This document shows, piece by piece, positions 7,115-15,596 of a DNA stretch of 32,223 nt. The position numbers and the translations under genes were made by a program. Below the pieces are notes generated by a model. That model was not told the DNA's origin, made no database searches, and saw only the letters and a list, made by a program, of their open reading frames with translations. Source of the stretch: Pseudonocardiaceae bacterium. Its GTDB lineage: Bacteria > Actinomycetota > Actinomycetes > Mycobacteriales > Pseudonocardiaceae. Numbering within the stretch: position 1 is the stretch's first letter; every line of letters starts with the position of its first letter. Where the stretch lies: NCBI GenBank assembly GCA_009379845.1, contig WHSZ01000072.1:1-32223 (forward strand), given 5' to 3'.

Positions 7115-9103
7115 ATGGCTGTCATCCCCGTTTCCGGATCCGAGGACTTCGCCAACCTGCCGATGTCCCCCGAGGAGACCCGGCGCGTGGTCGGCGACTC
7201 CGTGCCCCTGCACGACGTGGACCGATCTCTCGTCGACGGGATCGACCCGCTCACCTACGAGGTCGTGCGGCACCGCCTCACGTCGATCACCGAGGAGATG
7301 GGCGACGCACTCAAGCGGATGTCCGGCTCCGTGGTCGTGACCGACTGCAACGACTTCGACGCGGGGATCATGGACGAGGTCGGCGACGTCGTCCAGGTCG
7401 GGCTCTACAACACCGAGCTCGCCGCGTCGCTGGACATGGCGGCGAACTGGACGCTGCGGCACCGCGCGCACCGCCCCGGTATCGGCCAGGGCGACATGTT
7501 TCTGTGCAACGACCCGTGGGTGGGCGGCGGCCTGCATCAGAACGACGTGAGCCTGTTCGCGCCGCTGTTCATCGACGGCGAGTTGTTCTGCTGGACCGGC
7601 GCGGTCGCCCACCAGGTGGATCTCGGTGGGGTGTCGCCAGGGAGCTGGTCGATCGGTGCGACCGACGTGTTCTGGGAGTCGGTCCCCACGCCGCCCGTCA
7701 AGATCGTCGAAGGCGGTGAGATCAGGACCGACATCGAGGACGTCTATCTCCGTCGCTCGCGCGTTCCCAAGCTGGTCGCACTTGACCTGCGAGCCAAGAT
7801 CGGGGCGAACAACGTCGCCCACGAGCGCATTCAGGCACTGTGCGACAAGTACGGGGCGGTTGTCGTGAAAGCGGTCATGCGGCGGACGATGGACGACGCC
7901 GAGTCGCGGCTGCGGGCCAAGCTGCGCGAGCTACCGGACGGCTCGTGGACCTCGGTGGCACACCAGGACTCGGCTCGTGCCGGCGACCGCGAGATCTACA
8001 AGATCGTGCTCACCCTGACCAAAGCGGGCGACCAGCTGACCCTGGACTTCACCGGCACGGATCCTCAGGTAGACGGTTTGATCAACTGCACGTTCGCCGG
8101 CCTGCGTGGCGGAGTCATCCCGGTGGTGCTGACCATGCTGTGCGGCGACCTCCCGTGGGCGCCCGGTGGCATCCATCGCTGCATCGACATCGTCAGCGAG
8201 CCCGGCACCATCAACAACTGCACGTTCCCCGCCGGCATCGGCAAGGCGTCGGTCGCCTCCACCTGGGCGACCACGAACGTCACCACCGAATGCCTTGCCG
8301 GCCTGCTCGACACGCATCCTGAGCACGGTAAGCGCGCGATGAGCGTGTGCTGTGGGACCTGGGACTTCACGCTGCTGGCGGGTGTCGACCAGCGCGGCGG
8401 CGGATTCGTGACGATGGTCTGCGACTCCATGGCCGGCGGGCTCGGCGCCCGCACGGACTCCGACGGCGTCGACACCGGCGGGCTCGCGTGCATCCCGATG
8501 GGCCGCGTCGCCGATGTCGAGATGAACGAGTTCGCGTTTCCGATGCTGTACCTGTGGCGGCGTGAGGAAGCCGACTCCGGAGGCCCGGGACGCTACCGGG
8601 GCGGGGTGGGTGCGTCGAGCTGCTTCCTGCCGTACGGCAGCCCACTCGGTGGCGTGCACTTGGTCGTGTCCGCACCGGGCAAGGCGCTTCCCCTGGCCTC
8701 CGGGTTGTCCGGCGGGCTGCCGGCCGGGACTCAGCACGACGTGTTGCTGCGCGCCACGAGCGTGCACGAGGCGTTCGCCGCGGGCCGCATCCCCTCGTCC
8801 CTCGAGGAGCTCGGTGGCGAGTTGGACCTGTTGCCCACGCATCACGAGACCGACCTCGGGGAGGCGGACGTCTACTTCACCCATTGGCAGGGCGGAGGCG
8901 GGTACGGCGACCCGCTCCGGCGAGACCCCGAGGCCGTCGCCGCGGATCTCCGTGCGCACAAGGTGTCCGCGCGGGCCGCCGCCGACGTGTACGGGGTGGT
9001 CCTTGACGACGCCGGAGCACCGGATCCCGGTGCGACCGAAGCGCACCGGGCAGCACTGCGCCGGCGCCGTGCCGGCCTGGAGCCAGAGGAGGCACACGCG
9101 TGA
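7115..9103 (+). CDS. Hydantoinase B / acetone carboxylase alpha-type subunit (HyuB-like)
   Basis: The protein has 662 residues and starts 14 bases after the HyuA-like stop, behind the purine-rich stretch GGAGGAGCTGGAG. Family motifs include DPLTYEVVRHRL at the head of the domain (44-55), NDPWVGGGLHQNDV (132-145) with the metal-site region, AHQVDLGG (165-172), and the C-terminal GGGGYGDPLRRDP near 592-604. This subunit carries the metal-dependent catalytic site that acts on the substrate activated by the HyuA-like partner. It is shorter than acetone carboxylase alpha (about 770 residues) and nearer the size of N-methylhydantoinase/acetophenone-carboxylase-like subunits. Its stop overlaps the start of the next gene (GTGA), implying coupled translation and a stoichiometric complex. 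Confidence 0.9.
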   Translation: MAVIPVSGSEDFANLPMSPEETRRVVGDSVPLHDVDRSLVDGIDPLTYEVVRHRLTSITEEMGDALKRMSGSVVVTDCNDFDAGIMDEVGDVVQVGLYNTELAASLDMAANWTLRHRAHRPGIGQGDMFLCNDPWVGGGLHQNDVSLFAPLFIDGELFCWTGAVAHQVDLGGVSPGSWSIGATDVFWESVPTPPVKIVEGGEIRTDIEDVYLRRSRVPKLVALDLRAKIGANNVAHERIQALCDKYGAVVVKAVMRRTMDDAESRLRAKLRELPDGSWTSVAHQDSARAGDREIYKIVLTLTKAGDQLTLDFTGTDPQVDGLINCTFAGLRGGVIPVVLTMLCGDLPWAPGGIHRCIDIVSEPGTINNCTFPAGIGKASVASTWATTNVTTECLAGLLDTHPEHGKRAMSVCCGTWDFTLLAGVDQRGGGFVTMVCDSMAGGLGARTDSDGVDTGGLACIPMGRVADVEMNEFAFPMLYLWRREEADSGGPGRYRGGVGASSCFLPYGSPLGGVHLVVSAPGKALPLASGLSGGLPAGTQHDVLLRATSVHEAFAAGRIPSSLEELGGELDLLPTHHETDLGEADVYFTHWQGGGGYGDPLRRDPEAVAADLRAHKVSARAAADVYGVVLDDAGAPDPGATEAHRAALRRRRAGLEPEEAHA

Positions 9104-9393
9104 GCATCCGGATCGACGACAACCTCGAACAGGCGGCTGACGGCTCCGTCTCCTGCCGCCATTGCCAGGCCGCGGTCGGGGTGGCAGCCGAGCCACTGCG
9201 CGACGCGCGGGTGCGGCTGAGCGCCCCGCGGGACGCCGGCCCTTCGGTGCGCTCCAACGCCCGGCACTTCACCGACCGGGAGGTCGTGTTGCGGCAGTCG
9301 TTCTGCCCGGGCTGCCTGACCATGCTGCAGACCGAGATCGTCCCGGGTGACGAGCCGTCCCACCGGACCCGGACCGTGGCGGTGCGGGCGTGA
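9100..9393 (+). CDS. Acetone carboxylase gamma-like zinc-ribbon subunit
   Basis: This 97-residue protein starts at GTG 9100, overlapping the HyuB-like stop by four bases. It has two CxxC pairs, CRHC at 19-22 and CPGC at 69-72, which would form a zinc ribbon. Its placement directly after HyuA-like and HyuB-like genes matches the small gamma subunit of acetone carboxylase and the small subunit of acetophenone carboxylase. It is clearly shorter than the acetone carboxylase gamma subunit (about 170 residues). It is probably a structural or metal-binding part of the complex. Its presence argues against a plain two-subunit oxoprolinase or hydantoinase. Confidence 0.7.
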   Translation: MSIRIDDNLEQAADGSVSCRHCQAAVGVAAEPLRDARVRLSAPRDAGPSVRSNARHFTDREVVLRQSFCPGCLTMLQTEIVPGDEPSHRTRTVAVRA

Positions 9394-10145
9394 GCGCGGG
9401 ACGGCTTGCGGATCGTGTCATCGTCATCACCGGCGCAGGTCAGGGTCTCGGGCGGGCCTATGCGCGGCGGGTAGCCGACGACGGCGGTGTCCCGGTGCTC
9501 ACCGACCTCAACGAGGAAGCGGGTGAGAAAGCTGCCGCCGATCTCGGCGGGCGGGCGCGGTTCGTGCGCCACGACGTGGCGGACCCGGACTCCTGCGCCG
9601 AGCTCGCCGAGACCGTACGGCGCGAATTCGGCGTCCTGCACGGGCTGGTGAACAATGCCGCCGTCTTCTCCGCGATCCAGATGCGGCCGTTCTGGGAGAT
9701 CCCGGTCGCCGAGTGGGACCGGGTTCTCGCGGTGAACCTGCGTGGGCCTTGGCTTGTCACCGGCGCCCTGTTGCCCGCGCTGCGGGCCGCGGGCGACGCG
9801 AGCGTGGTCAACGTCGCCTCCGACGCCGTCGACCTCGGCCGGCCCGGATACCTGCACTACATCGCGAGCAAGGGCGGTGTCGTGGGCCTGACCAAGTCGA
9901 TGGCGCGTGAGCTCGGCGACGAAGGGATCCGGGTCAACGCCATCTCGCCAGGGCCGACCTACACCGAGGTTCCCCGCGGCACCGTGTCGCCCGAGCAGCG
10001 GACGGCGATGCGCAGTGCCCAGGCGCTGCACCGGGACGCGGCCCCGGAGGACATGGTGGGCGTGGTGTCGTTCCTGCTCTCGGCCGATGCCCGGTTCGTG
10101 ACCGGCCAGACGGTCCATGTCAGCGGCGGGCTGGTGCTGAGTTGA
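9390..10145 (+). CDS. Short-chain dehydrogenase/reductase (SDR)
   Basis: The protein has 251 residues and starts at GTG 9390 inside the stop of the gamma-like gene. It is a complete classical SDR: cofactor motif TGAGQGLG at 14-21, D39 at the end of the second strand (favouring NAD over NADP), NNAA at 88-91, catalytic S144, and Y157/K161 in YIASK. The C-terminal ARFVTGQTVHVSGG is the usual closing strand. It should oxidise a secondary alcohol or reduce the matching ketone. In an operon with ketone-carboxylase-like subunits, the natural guess is that it makes the ketone they act on, as 1-phenylethanol dehydrogenase does before acetophenone carboxylase. Confidence 0.88.
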   Translation: MSAGRLADRVIVITGAGQGLGRAYARRVADDGGVPVLTDLNEEAGEKAAADLGGRARFVRHDVADPDSCAELAETVRREFGVLHGLVNNAAVFSAIQMRPFWEIPVAEWDRVLAVNLRGPWLVTGALLPALRAAGDASVVNVASDAVDLGRPGYLHYIASKGGVVGLTKSMARELGDEGIRVNAISPGPTYTEVPRGTVSPEQRTAMRSAQALHRDAAPEDMVGVVSFLLSADARFVTGQTVHVSGGLVLS

Positions 10146-10188
10146 GCGCGGTGGCCAGGTGTATGACAGGACGAGGGGAGCGACCGGC

Positions 10189-11667
10189 ATGACGGCCCTC
10201 AACGATGCCGCCGGAGCGATCAGCGCGGTGCGGGACCGCTCCTGGGAGGTGTTGCTCGGTGGCCGGCCCCTGGCCGTGGCCGGGCGCTACGCGGTCGAGG
10301 ACCCGGCGACCGGGCAGACGCTCGCGGAGGTCCCGGACTGCTCCCCGGAGGAGGTCGACCGGATCGTGCGGGTGGCCGCGGAGGCCCAGCGGCCCTGGGC
10401 GCGGCTGCCGGCGCGGGAGCGCGCGGGCAAGGTCCGTGAGTTCGCGGAGCTTCTGCGCGCCCACACCGAGGAGCTCGCGACGCTGGACGCGATCGACGCC
10501 GGTTTCCCGTTGCCGGTGATGCGCGCGGACGTCGGCGCGGCGGCGACGTTGCTGGAGCTCATGGCCGAGCACGCGCTGGCACTCGGTGGGTCGACGTATC
10601 CGCTCTCGGGGAACCTGCACTACAGCGTGCGGCAACCCTATGGTGTGGTCGGCCGGATCGTTCCGTTCAACCATCCGCTGTTCTTCGCGGCGGGCAAGAT
10701 CGCCGCGCCGCTGGTGGCCGGGAACGCGGTGGTGCTGAAGACTCCCGATCAGACTCCACTGTCCGGGCTGCGGATGGCGGAGCTGGCGGCCGAGGTGTTC
10801 GGGCCCGATCTCTGTGCCGTGCTCAGCGGCCGGGGGGCTCACAGCGGGCGGGCTCTGGTTCGCCATCCCCTCGTCCGCCGGATCGGCTTCATCGGCTCGG
10901 CCGACACCGGCAGGCTGATCCAGCGTGAAGCGGCCGAGGCCGGCGTGAAGTACGTGAGCCTGGAGCTCGGAGGCAAGAACGCGCTCATCGTGTTGCCCGA
11001 CGCCGACCTCGCCCGCGCGGCCGGCAGCGCGGTGTTCGGCATGAACTTCACCGCCACGGCGGGCCAGTCCTGCGGCTCGACGAGCCGGCTGCTGCTGCAC
11101 GAGTCGATCGCCAGCGAGGTACTGGAGAACGTGGTCGAACAGGTCCGCGCGATCCGGGTCGGTCACCCGCTGGAGGCCGGCAGCCAGATGGGCCCCGTCA
11201 TCGACCAGCGGCAGTACGACAAGTCGTTGAACGCCGTCGCGGCGGGGACGGCGGCGGGTGCACGCGTGCTCGCCGGTGGCGGCCGCCCCGACACGGTCGG
11301 CGACGAGGGATGGTACGTCGCGCCGACGGTCCTCGGCGGCCTGGCACCGGACAACCCGGCCGCGGTGGAGGAGATCTTCGGGCCGGTGCTGTCGGTCCTG
11401 ACCTTCAAGGACGAGGCCGAGGCGATCGAGATCGCCAACCGCAGTGAATACGGGCTGACCGCCGGGGTGTGGACCGCGGACGTCACGCGCGCGCATCGGA
11501 TGGCCGGACAGCTCGAAGCCGGCTATGTGTGGGTCAACGGCAGCTCGCGGCACTACTGGGGCCTTCCCTTCGGCGGGGTGAAGGCCTCCGGAGTCGGCCG
11601 CGAGGAATCCGTCGACGAGCTGCTGTCCTACACCGAGACGAAAGCCGTGACGGTCGTCCTAGAGTGA
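10189..11667 (+). CDS. Aldehyde dehydrogenase (NAD(P)-dependent)
   Basis: The protein has 492 residues from ATG 10189, chosen because AGGGGAG sits eight bases upstream; an in-frame ATG at 10159 lacks a site. The fold and catalytic residues are complete: N161 in PFNHPL, general base E259 in ELGGKN, nucleophile C295 in AGQSCGSTSR, and the EEIFGPVLSVLTF segment near 395. It converts an aldehyde to the carboxylic acid with reduction of NAD(P). It is the last gene of the hyuA-like operon, 43 bases after the SDR. Either the TPP enzyme upstream or a lyase elsewhere could supply the aldehyde. The substrate is unknown. Confidence 0.92.
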   Translation: MTALNDAAGAISAVRDRSWEVLLGGRPLAVAGRYAVEDPATGQTLAEVPDCSPEEVDRIVRVAAEAQRPWARLPARERAGKVREFAELLRAHTEELATLDAIDAGFPLPVMRADVGAAATLLELMAEHALALGGSTYPLSGNLHYSVRQPYGVVGRIVPFNHPLFFAAGKIAAPLVAGNAVVLKTPDQTPLSGLRMAELAAEVFGPDLCAVLSGRGAHSGRALVRHPLVRRIGFIGSADTGRLIQREAAEAGVKYVSLELGGKNALIVLPDADLARAAGSAVFGMNFTATAGQSCGSTSRLLLHESIASEVLENVVEQVRAIRVGHPLEAGSQMGPVIDQRQYDKSLNAVAAGTAAGARVLAGGGRPDTVGDEGWYVAPTVLGGLAPDNPAAVEEIFGPVLSVLTFKDEAEAIEIANRSEYGLTAGVWTADVTRAHRMAGQLEAGYVWVNGSSRHYWGLPFGGVKASGVGREESVDELLSYTETKAVTVVLE

Positions 11668-11672
11668 CCGGC

Positions 11673-11701
11673 GGTGTTCGGGCGCGGTACCACCGAACGC
11701 C
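11673..11701. terminator. Candidate bidirectional terminator hairpin
   Basis: GGTGTTCGG at 11673-11681 pairs with CCGAACGCC at 11693-11701 (nine pairs including one G-U) around an 11-base loop. It lies in the 58-base gap between two convergent genes, the aldehyde dehydrogenase and the arylsulfatase, where a shared terminator is expected. No T-run follows on either strand. Confidence 0.4.
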
Positions 11702-11725
11702 TGGCCGCCGCACCGACCACAAGGA

Positions 11726-14068
11726 TCACTGTTCCGCCAGATGCGTTTTCAGTTCGGCGGCGTGATCCCTGTGCTCCGGTCCGGAACAGGAGATCGTGAC
11801 CTGGTGAATCTCTCCGTCGAACGGGAACGGTGCGTCGTAGCGGTCCCAGACCCGGCCGGGATCCGAACCGATTCGCAGCCCGCCGCCTTGCAGGTCGTAG
11901 CGCACGGGGTTCGTTCGTGCCACCGTGGTCGGGGCGTTTTCCGTGCCGCCCAGCGCGATGGTGACTTTCCCTTGGTGTTCTCCGTTCTTGGTGAAACGCA
12001 CGACGATCTCCAGTTCGCCAGATCTCGCACCGTCCATGGCGGCCACCGTGATCTCCCGTCCGAGGTAGTTCGATATGTAGTAGACGGTTCCCTCGATGAC
12101 GCAGAGGCTGTAGCCGCCTTCGGAACCGCCGTCGGAGACCAGGACGCCTCCCTTGCCGCCCCCAGCGAGCGCGCAGCGAACGGTGATGACATGGGATCGA
12201 TTCCGGACGTTCGGTGAGACGGCCGGGGTCAAGGCAACGGGATGGTGATAGGAGAACGTCTCGCGCCGTTCGAACACGCCCGGCGGTTCGGCTTGCGGCT
12301 TCACCGCCGACGCGCCGCGGATGCCCATGTGGTCGTCGAGCGGGAGAACCTGGTAACGGCCTGCCTCGCTCCACCACAGTTCGATCAGGTTCCGCACGAT
12401 GTCGGGGTGCTCGGCGGCGAGGTCGTTGCTCTCGGAGAAGTCGCTGTCGAGGTGGTACAGCTCCCACTGGTCGGCATCGAACTGACCGGCGGATCGTGCC
12501 TGTGTCGGGGCCCCGAAGAACATCGACTCCGCTTCCGGTGTCCAGTGCGCGGTTACCGCTTTCCACCCGTTCGCCCAGATAGCTCGATGCCCGAACATCT
12601 CGAAGTACTGGGAGGTCTTGTGCGTCGGCTCCGCAGCATCGTCCAGGGTGTAGGCGAAGCTGGTGCCGTCGAGCGGCCGCTGAGCGGTGCTTCGTACCGC
12701 GCCGGGAGCGGGTATGTCGAATATCTCGAGTATGGTGGGCAGAACGTCCGGGGCGGCGTGGAACTGGGTCCGGATCGCGTTGCGTTCCAAGATCTCTGCG
12801 GGCCAGGACACAACGAGCGGGGCTCGTGTTCCTCCCTCGTGGGCGAACTGCTTGTACCAGCGGTTCGGCGTATTTCCCGCCATCGCCCACCCGGTGGCGT
12901 AATTCGGATACGTCCCTGGACCGCCCCACTCGTCGACGAATGCCAATGTCTCGTCGAGAGTCTCGGGTTTTCCGTTGAATCCGGGGTTTACGCGTGCTTT
13001 CCCGAACGGCCCGCCTTCGCCGCTCGCGCCGTTGTCGGAGAGGAGCATCGTCAGTGTGTCGCGGTAGGTGTCGCGCGTTGTGAGATCGTCGAGCACTCTG
13101 CCGATCTGGTGGTCGGTGTGTGCCAGGAACCCGGCGTAAACCTCCATTTGCCGTTCCAGTAGCCGCCGGGTCTTCCGGTCGAGTTCGTCCCAGGCCGGCA
13201 CCCCGTCGTTCCGTGCCGGCAGGATCGTGTCCTCGGGCACGATACCGAGTTCCTTCTGCCGCTCCAGGGTTTCCGCGCGCACGACGTCCCACCCGGCAGC
13301 GAACGCGTTGCGGTACGGTTCGATCCACTCCTCGTCGACATGGTGCGGCTGGTGCATCGCGCCGAAGGAGAGGTACAGGAAGTACGGTCGGCTGGGTGCG
13401 ACGGCACGGTGTTCCTCGGTCCACCGGATGGCGTGGTCGACGAGGTCCTCACTCAGGTGGTAGCCGTCTCGTGCGGCTGCTGGCATGCCGACGCAATGGT
13501 TGTCCTCCCAGACGATGGGATCCCAGTGGTGCGCGGCGCCGCCGTGGAAGCCGTAGAAACGATGAAAACCGACACCGAGCGGCCACTGGTCGAACGGGCC
13601 GATCGGGGTGATCTGCTCGGCGGGTGTGAGGTGCCATTTCCCGACCGCGAAACAGGTGTAACCGCGCTCGGCGAGGATGGCGGGAAGAAGGGCGGCGTCC
13701 TTTGGTATCCGTCCGTTGTAGCCGGGGTACCCACGCGAGGTCTCCATGATCCGTCCGACCCCGACCGAGTGGCTGTTGCGCCCGCTGAGCAGCGCCGCGC
13801 GGGTGGGCGAGCACATGGGGCTGACGTGGAAATTGTTGTAGCGGAGCCCGTCCGCGGCCAGGCGGTCGATGTGGGGTGTGCCTATCCGGCCGCCCAGGCC
13901 GCCGTAGCAACCGAGCTGACCGAAACCGAGGTCGTCGAGGACGATCATCACCAGGTTCCGGGCTCGGTCACCGGGAGTAGGGCCCGCCGGCCAAGCGCCG
14001 GTCGACTCGGCGGCAACGCGGCCAATCGCCCCGGGAAACGCCGCGCCCTCCGCATAGCTTGCGCTCAT
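11726..14068 (-). CDS. Arylsulfatase (formylglycine-dependent)
   Basis: The protein has 780 residues. The sulfatase signature C86-S-P-T-R90, followed by AALLSGRN, contains the cysteine that is oxidised to formylglycine. MIVLDDLGFGQLG (41-53) supplies the metal-binding aspartates, and GKWHLTP lies further on. A C-terminal beta-sandwich-like region (about 600-780) matches the long actinobacterial and pseudomonad arylsulfatases. Start ATG 14068 has AGGAGGT nine bases upstream; the GTG closer to that site is too near to use it. No signal peptide is evident, so a cytoplasmic enzyme is likely. It would release sulfate and an alcohol or phenol from a sulfate ester. It is convergent with the catabolic operon and divergent from a LysR gene, which may control it. 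Confidence 0.93.
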   Translation of the reverse strand: MSASYAEGAAFPGAIGRVAAESTGAWPAGPTPGDRARNLVMIVLDDLGFGQLGCYGGLGGRIGTPHIDRLAADGLRYNNFHVSPMCSPTRAALLSGRNSHSVGVGRIMETSRGYPGYNGRIPKDAALLPAILAERGYTCFAVGKWHLTPAEQITPIGPFDQWPLGVGFHRFYGFHGGAAHHWDPIVWEDNHCVGMPAAARDGYHLSEDLVDHAIRWTEEHRAVAPSRPYFLYLSFGAMHQPHHVDEEWIEPYRNAFAAGWDVVRAETLERQKELGIVPEDTILPARNDGVPAWDELDRKTRRLLERQMEVYAGFLAHTDHQIGRVLDDLTTRDTYRDTLTMLLSDNGASGEGGPFGKARVNPGFNGKPETLDETLAFVDEWGGPGTYPNYATGWAMAGNTPNRWYKQFAHEGGTRAPLVVSWPAEILERNAIRTQFHAAPDVLPTILEIFDIPAPGAVRSTAQRPLDGTSFAYTLDDAAEPTHKTSQYFEMFGHRAIWANGWKAVTAHWTPEAESMFFGAPTQARSAGQFDADQWELYHLDSDFSESNDLAAEHPDIVRNLIELWWSEAGRYQVLPLDDHMGIRGASAVKPQAEPPGVFERRETFSYHHPVALTPAVSPNVRNRSHVITVRCALAGGGKGGVLVSDGGSEGGYSLCVIEGTVYYISNYLGREITVAAMDGARSGELEIVVRFTKNGEHQGKVTIALGGTENAPTTVARTNPVRYDLQGGGLRIGSDPGRVWDRYDAPFPFDGEIHQVTISCSGPEHRDHAAELKTHLAEQ

Positions 14069-14262
14069 CGCGTTCACACCTCCTGTGCCGTGTCGCTGGG
14101 CCGCGGAAGGCCCGCCCAGATGGGGACGAGGCCAGGTCATTGCCGACGATCAGCCGTCCTTCAGAGCAGGACGAGCTCTCGGTCCGCTCCGTTGCGTGCT
14201 CATAGTGATGAGCCTTGTCGGTTCGTTCCGATATGACAAATACCGGTTACTATGGGACTCCG

Positions 14263-14277
14263 ATAGAGCGTCTCTAT
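14263..14277. promoter_or_regulatory. LysR-type operator (T-N11-A palindrome)
   Basis: ATAGAG-CGT-CTCTAT is a perfect 15-bp palindrome, and its core TAGAGCGTCTCTA fits the T-N11-A consensus of LysR-family binding sites. It ends 20 bases before the GTG start of the LysR gene, inside the 229-base divergent gap shared with the arylsulfatase. It is therefore well placed for autoregulation and for control of the divergent gene. Confidence 0.65.
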
Positions 14278-14297
14278 GTCTCGATCGTGGAGGAAAG

Positions 14298-15197
14298 GTG
14301 GAGCGGCGGCGGCTCGAGTACTTCCTCGCGGTGATCGAGCACGGCGGATTCACCACCGCCGCGGCTGCGCTGCGCATCTCCCAGCCATCGCTGTCCTACG
14401 CGATCAAGACACTGGAACGGGATCTCGGCGCAGTGTTGTTCCACCGCCTGCCCCGCGGCGTGCGGCTGACCGACGCCGGTGAGGCGTTCGCCGAGTCCGC
14501 ACGGCTGATCGTGCGGGAGATCGAGACCGCACGCGCCCAGGTCGAAGCGATCGCTGGGCTGGTCGCCGGGCGGCTGGATGTCGTGAGCTTGCCGGGCCTG
14601 GTCGTCGATCCACTCGCTCCAGCGATCAGGAACTTCCACCACCGGCATCCGAAAGTCCGTATCCGCATCGAGCAGGTCGACGCGCCCACCGACGTTCGCG
14701 ACGCGGTCAGAACGGGCACCGCGGAACTCGGGTTGACCGACGAGCTGCACCCAACCGATCGGGACCTCACCGGCGAACTGCTCACCGAACAGGAGCTAGT
14801 CGCCGCGTTGCCCCCGGGCAGCACGGCACCTCCAGACGGCGCGATGGACCTGAGGACTTTGCTGCACACAAACCTCGTGACCGGACCGCCCGGAGGGGCG
14901 ATGCGCGACTTCCTGGCCGGTGAGGCAGCCAAGATCGGGCACGAGTTCAGTCCGGCCATAGAGGTCACGGGCCGCGGCTCGACGCTCTACCTAGCGCTGG
15001 CCGGGGTCGCCGTGATCCCGCTTCCCCGGCCACTGGCCGAACTCGCTCGGCTGGGCGGCGCCGTCATTGTCCCGCTGCGGCCACGCCAGTCCCGGCATGT
15101 CTACCTGTTACGCCGTGGAGCTTTCCTGTCGCCCGCCGCACGCACCATGTGCGCTGTGCTCCGCGACCAGGCGGCGTGCGCTTTCCCGGGTGCCTGA
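14298..15197 (+). CDS. LysR-family transcriptional regulator
   Basis: The protein has 299 residues from GTG 14298, with GGAGG four bases upstream. The winged helix-turn-helix spans residues 3-60: RRLEYFLAVIEHGGFTTAAA, then ISQPSLSYAIKTLERDLG and the wing LFHRLPRGVRLTDAG. The rest is the two-lobed inducer-binding domain of about 210 residues. The longer in-frame start at 14085 would add 71 residues of unlikely sequence overlapping the divergent promoter region, so it is rejected. Divergence from the arylsulfatase and the T-N11-A site between them suggest it senses a pathway compound and activates the sulfatase, perhaps with the operon beyond it. Confidence 0.92.
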   Translation: MERRRLEYFLAVIEHGGFTTAAAALRISQPSLSYAIKTLERDLGAVLFHRLPRGVRLTDAGEAFAESARLIVREIETARAQVEAIAGLVAGRLDVVSLPGLVVDPLAPAIRNFHHRHPKVRIRIEQVDAPTDVRDAVRTGTAELGLTDELHPTDRDLTGELLTEQELVAALPPGSTAPPDGAMDLRTLLHTNLVTGPPGGAMRDFLAGEAAKIGHEFSPAIEVTGRGSTLYLALAGVAVIPLPRPLAELARLGGAVIVPLRPRQSRHVYLLRRGAFLSPAARTMCAVLRDQAACAFPGA

Positions 15198-15419
15198 CAG
15201 TGCAGGACGCGGACGGGGCGGAGGAGGTGAGTCGGCTACGGCCGCGGTTTCCTCGGCACGATCGAGCCGCTCACGATCCGCGTCGAGCAGATCGTCCGCC
15301 GCGCTGTGAGGTGATCACGCCGCCGTGGAAGGAGTGGGTGAGTATCCAGCACGAGTACCGGCCCGATCCAATGTGGAGTGGTTGGTCGGCCCGAACAGTG
15401 TGCTGACCGTCGTCACGCT
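15198..15419. other. Gene-free stretch after the LysR gene
   Basis: Open frames here are short and have no recognisable family features. The stretch separates the LysR gene from a transposase remnant and is probably rearranged sequence. No clear terminator hairpin with a T-run was seen. Confidence 0.4.
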
Positions 15420-15551
15420 CTTGCGGTTGTTCTCGCCGATCGGATCGAGAAATCGACGCTGGCCGACGCCCAACCTGGTCAGGTGGCTGGTGACGGTGCG
15501 GCGGTTGATCCTGTGTCCGAGGCCGGCTAGCTCGTCACGGGAGATCCCCAT
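15420..15551 (-). pseudogene. Transposase N-terminal fragment (integrase-type, IS481/IS3-like)
   Basis: About 44 codons on the minus strand read DELAGLGHRINRRTVTSHLT and then RRFLDPIGENNRK. This resembles the helix-turn-helix and linker that precede the DDE core of integrase-type transposases. The similarity ends after GENNRK and the frame continues into unrelated residues; no DDE core or terminal inverted repeats follow. It is a remnant of an old insertion between the LysR and imine reductase genes. Confidence 0.5.
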
Positions 15552-15596
15552 TCCGTGATGGTGTGAGTGGAAGCGGCCGTCAGTAGAGGCGACGGC

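Noticed and set aside
4995..9103. Naming the HyuA/HyuB pair as 5-oxoprolinase or hydantoinase
   Set aside because: The family covers amide hydrolases and ketone carboxylases; the gamma-like subunit and SDR favour the latter, but the sequence alone does not decide, so no gene symbol is given.
7931..9196. A 421-codon open frame antisense to the HyuB-like gene
   Set aside because: Its composition (repeated R/G/A/P, no domain) is that of a shadow frame in G/C-rich DNA opposite a clearly conserved gene.
10120..11553. A 477-codon open frame antisense to the aldehyde dehydrogenase
   Set aside because: It is the mirror of a strongly conserved enzyme with complete catalytic residues and has no family features of its own.
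11628..13424. A 598-codon minus-strand frame overlapping the arylsulfatase
   Set aside because: The arylsulfatase frame carries the CSPTR signature and full domain; the overlapping frame is arginine-rich shadow sequence.
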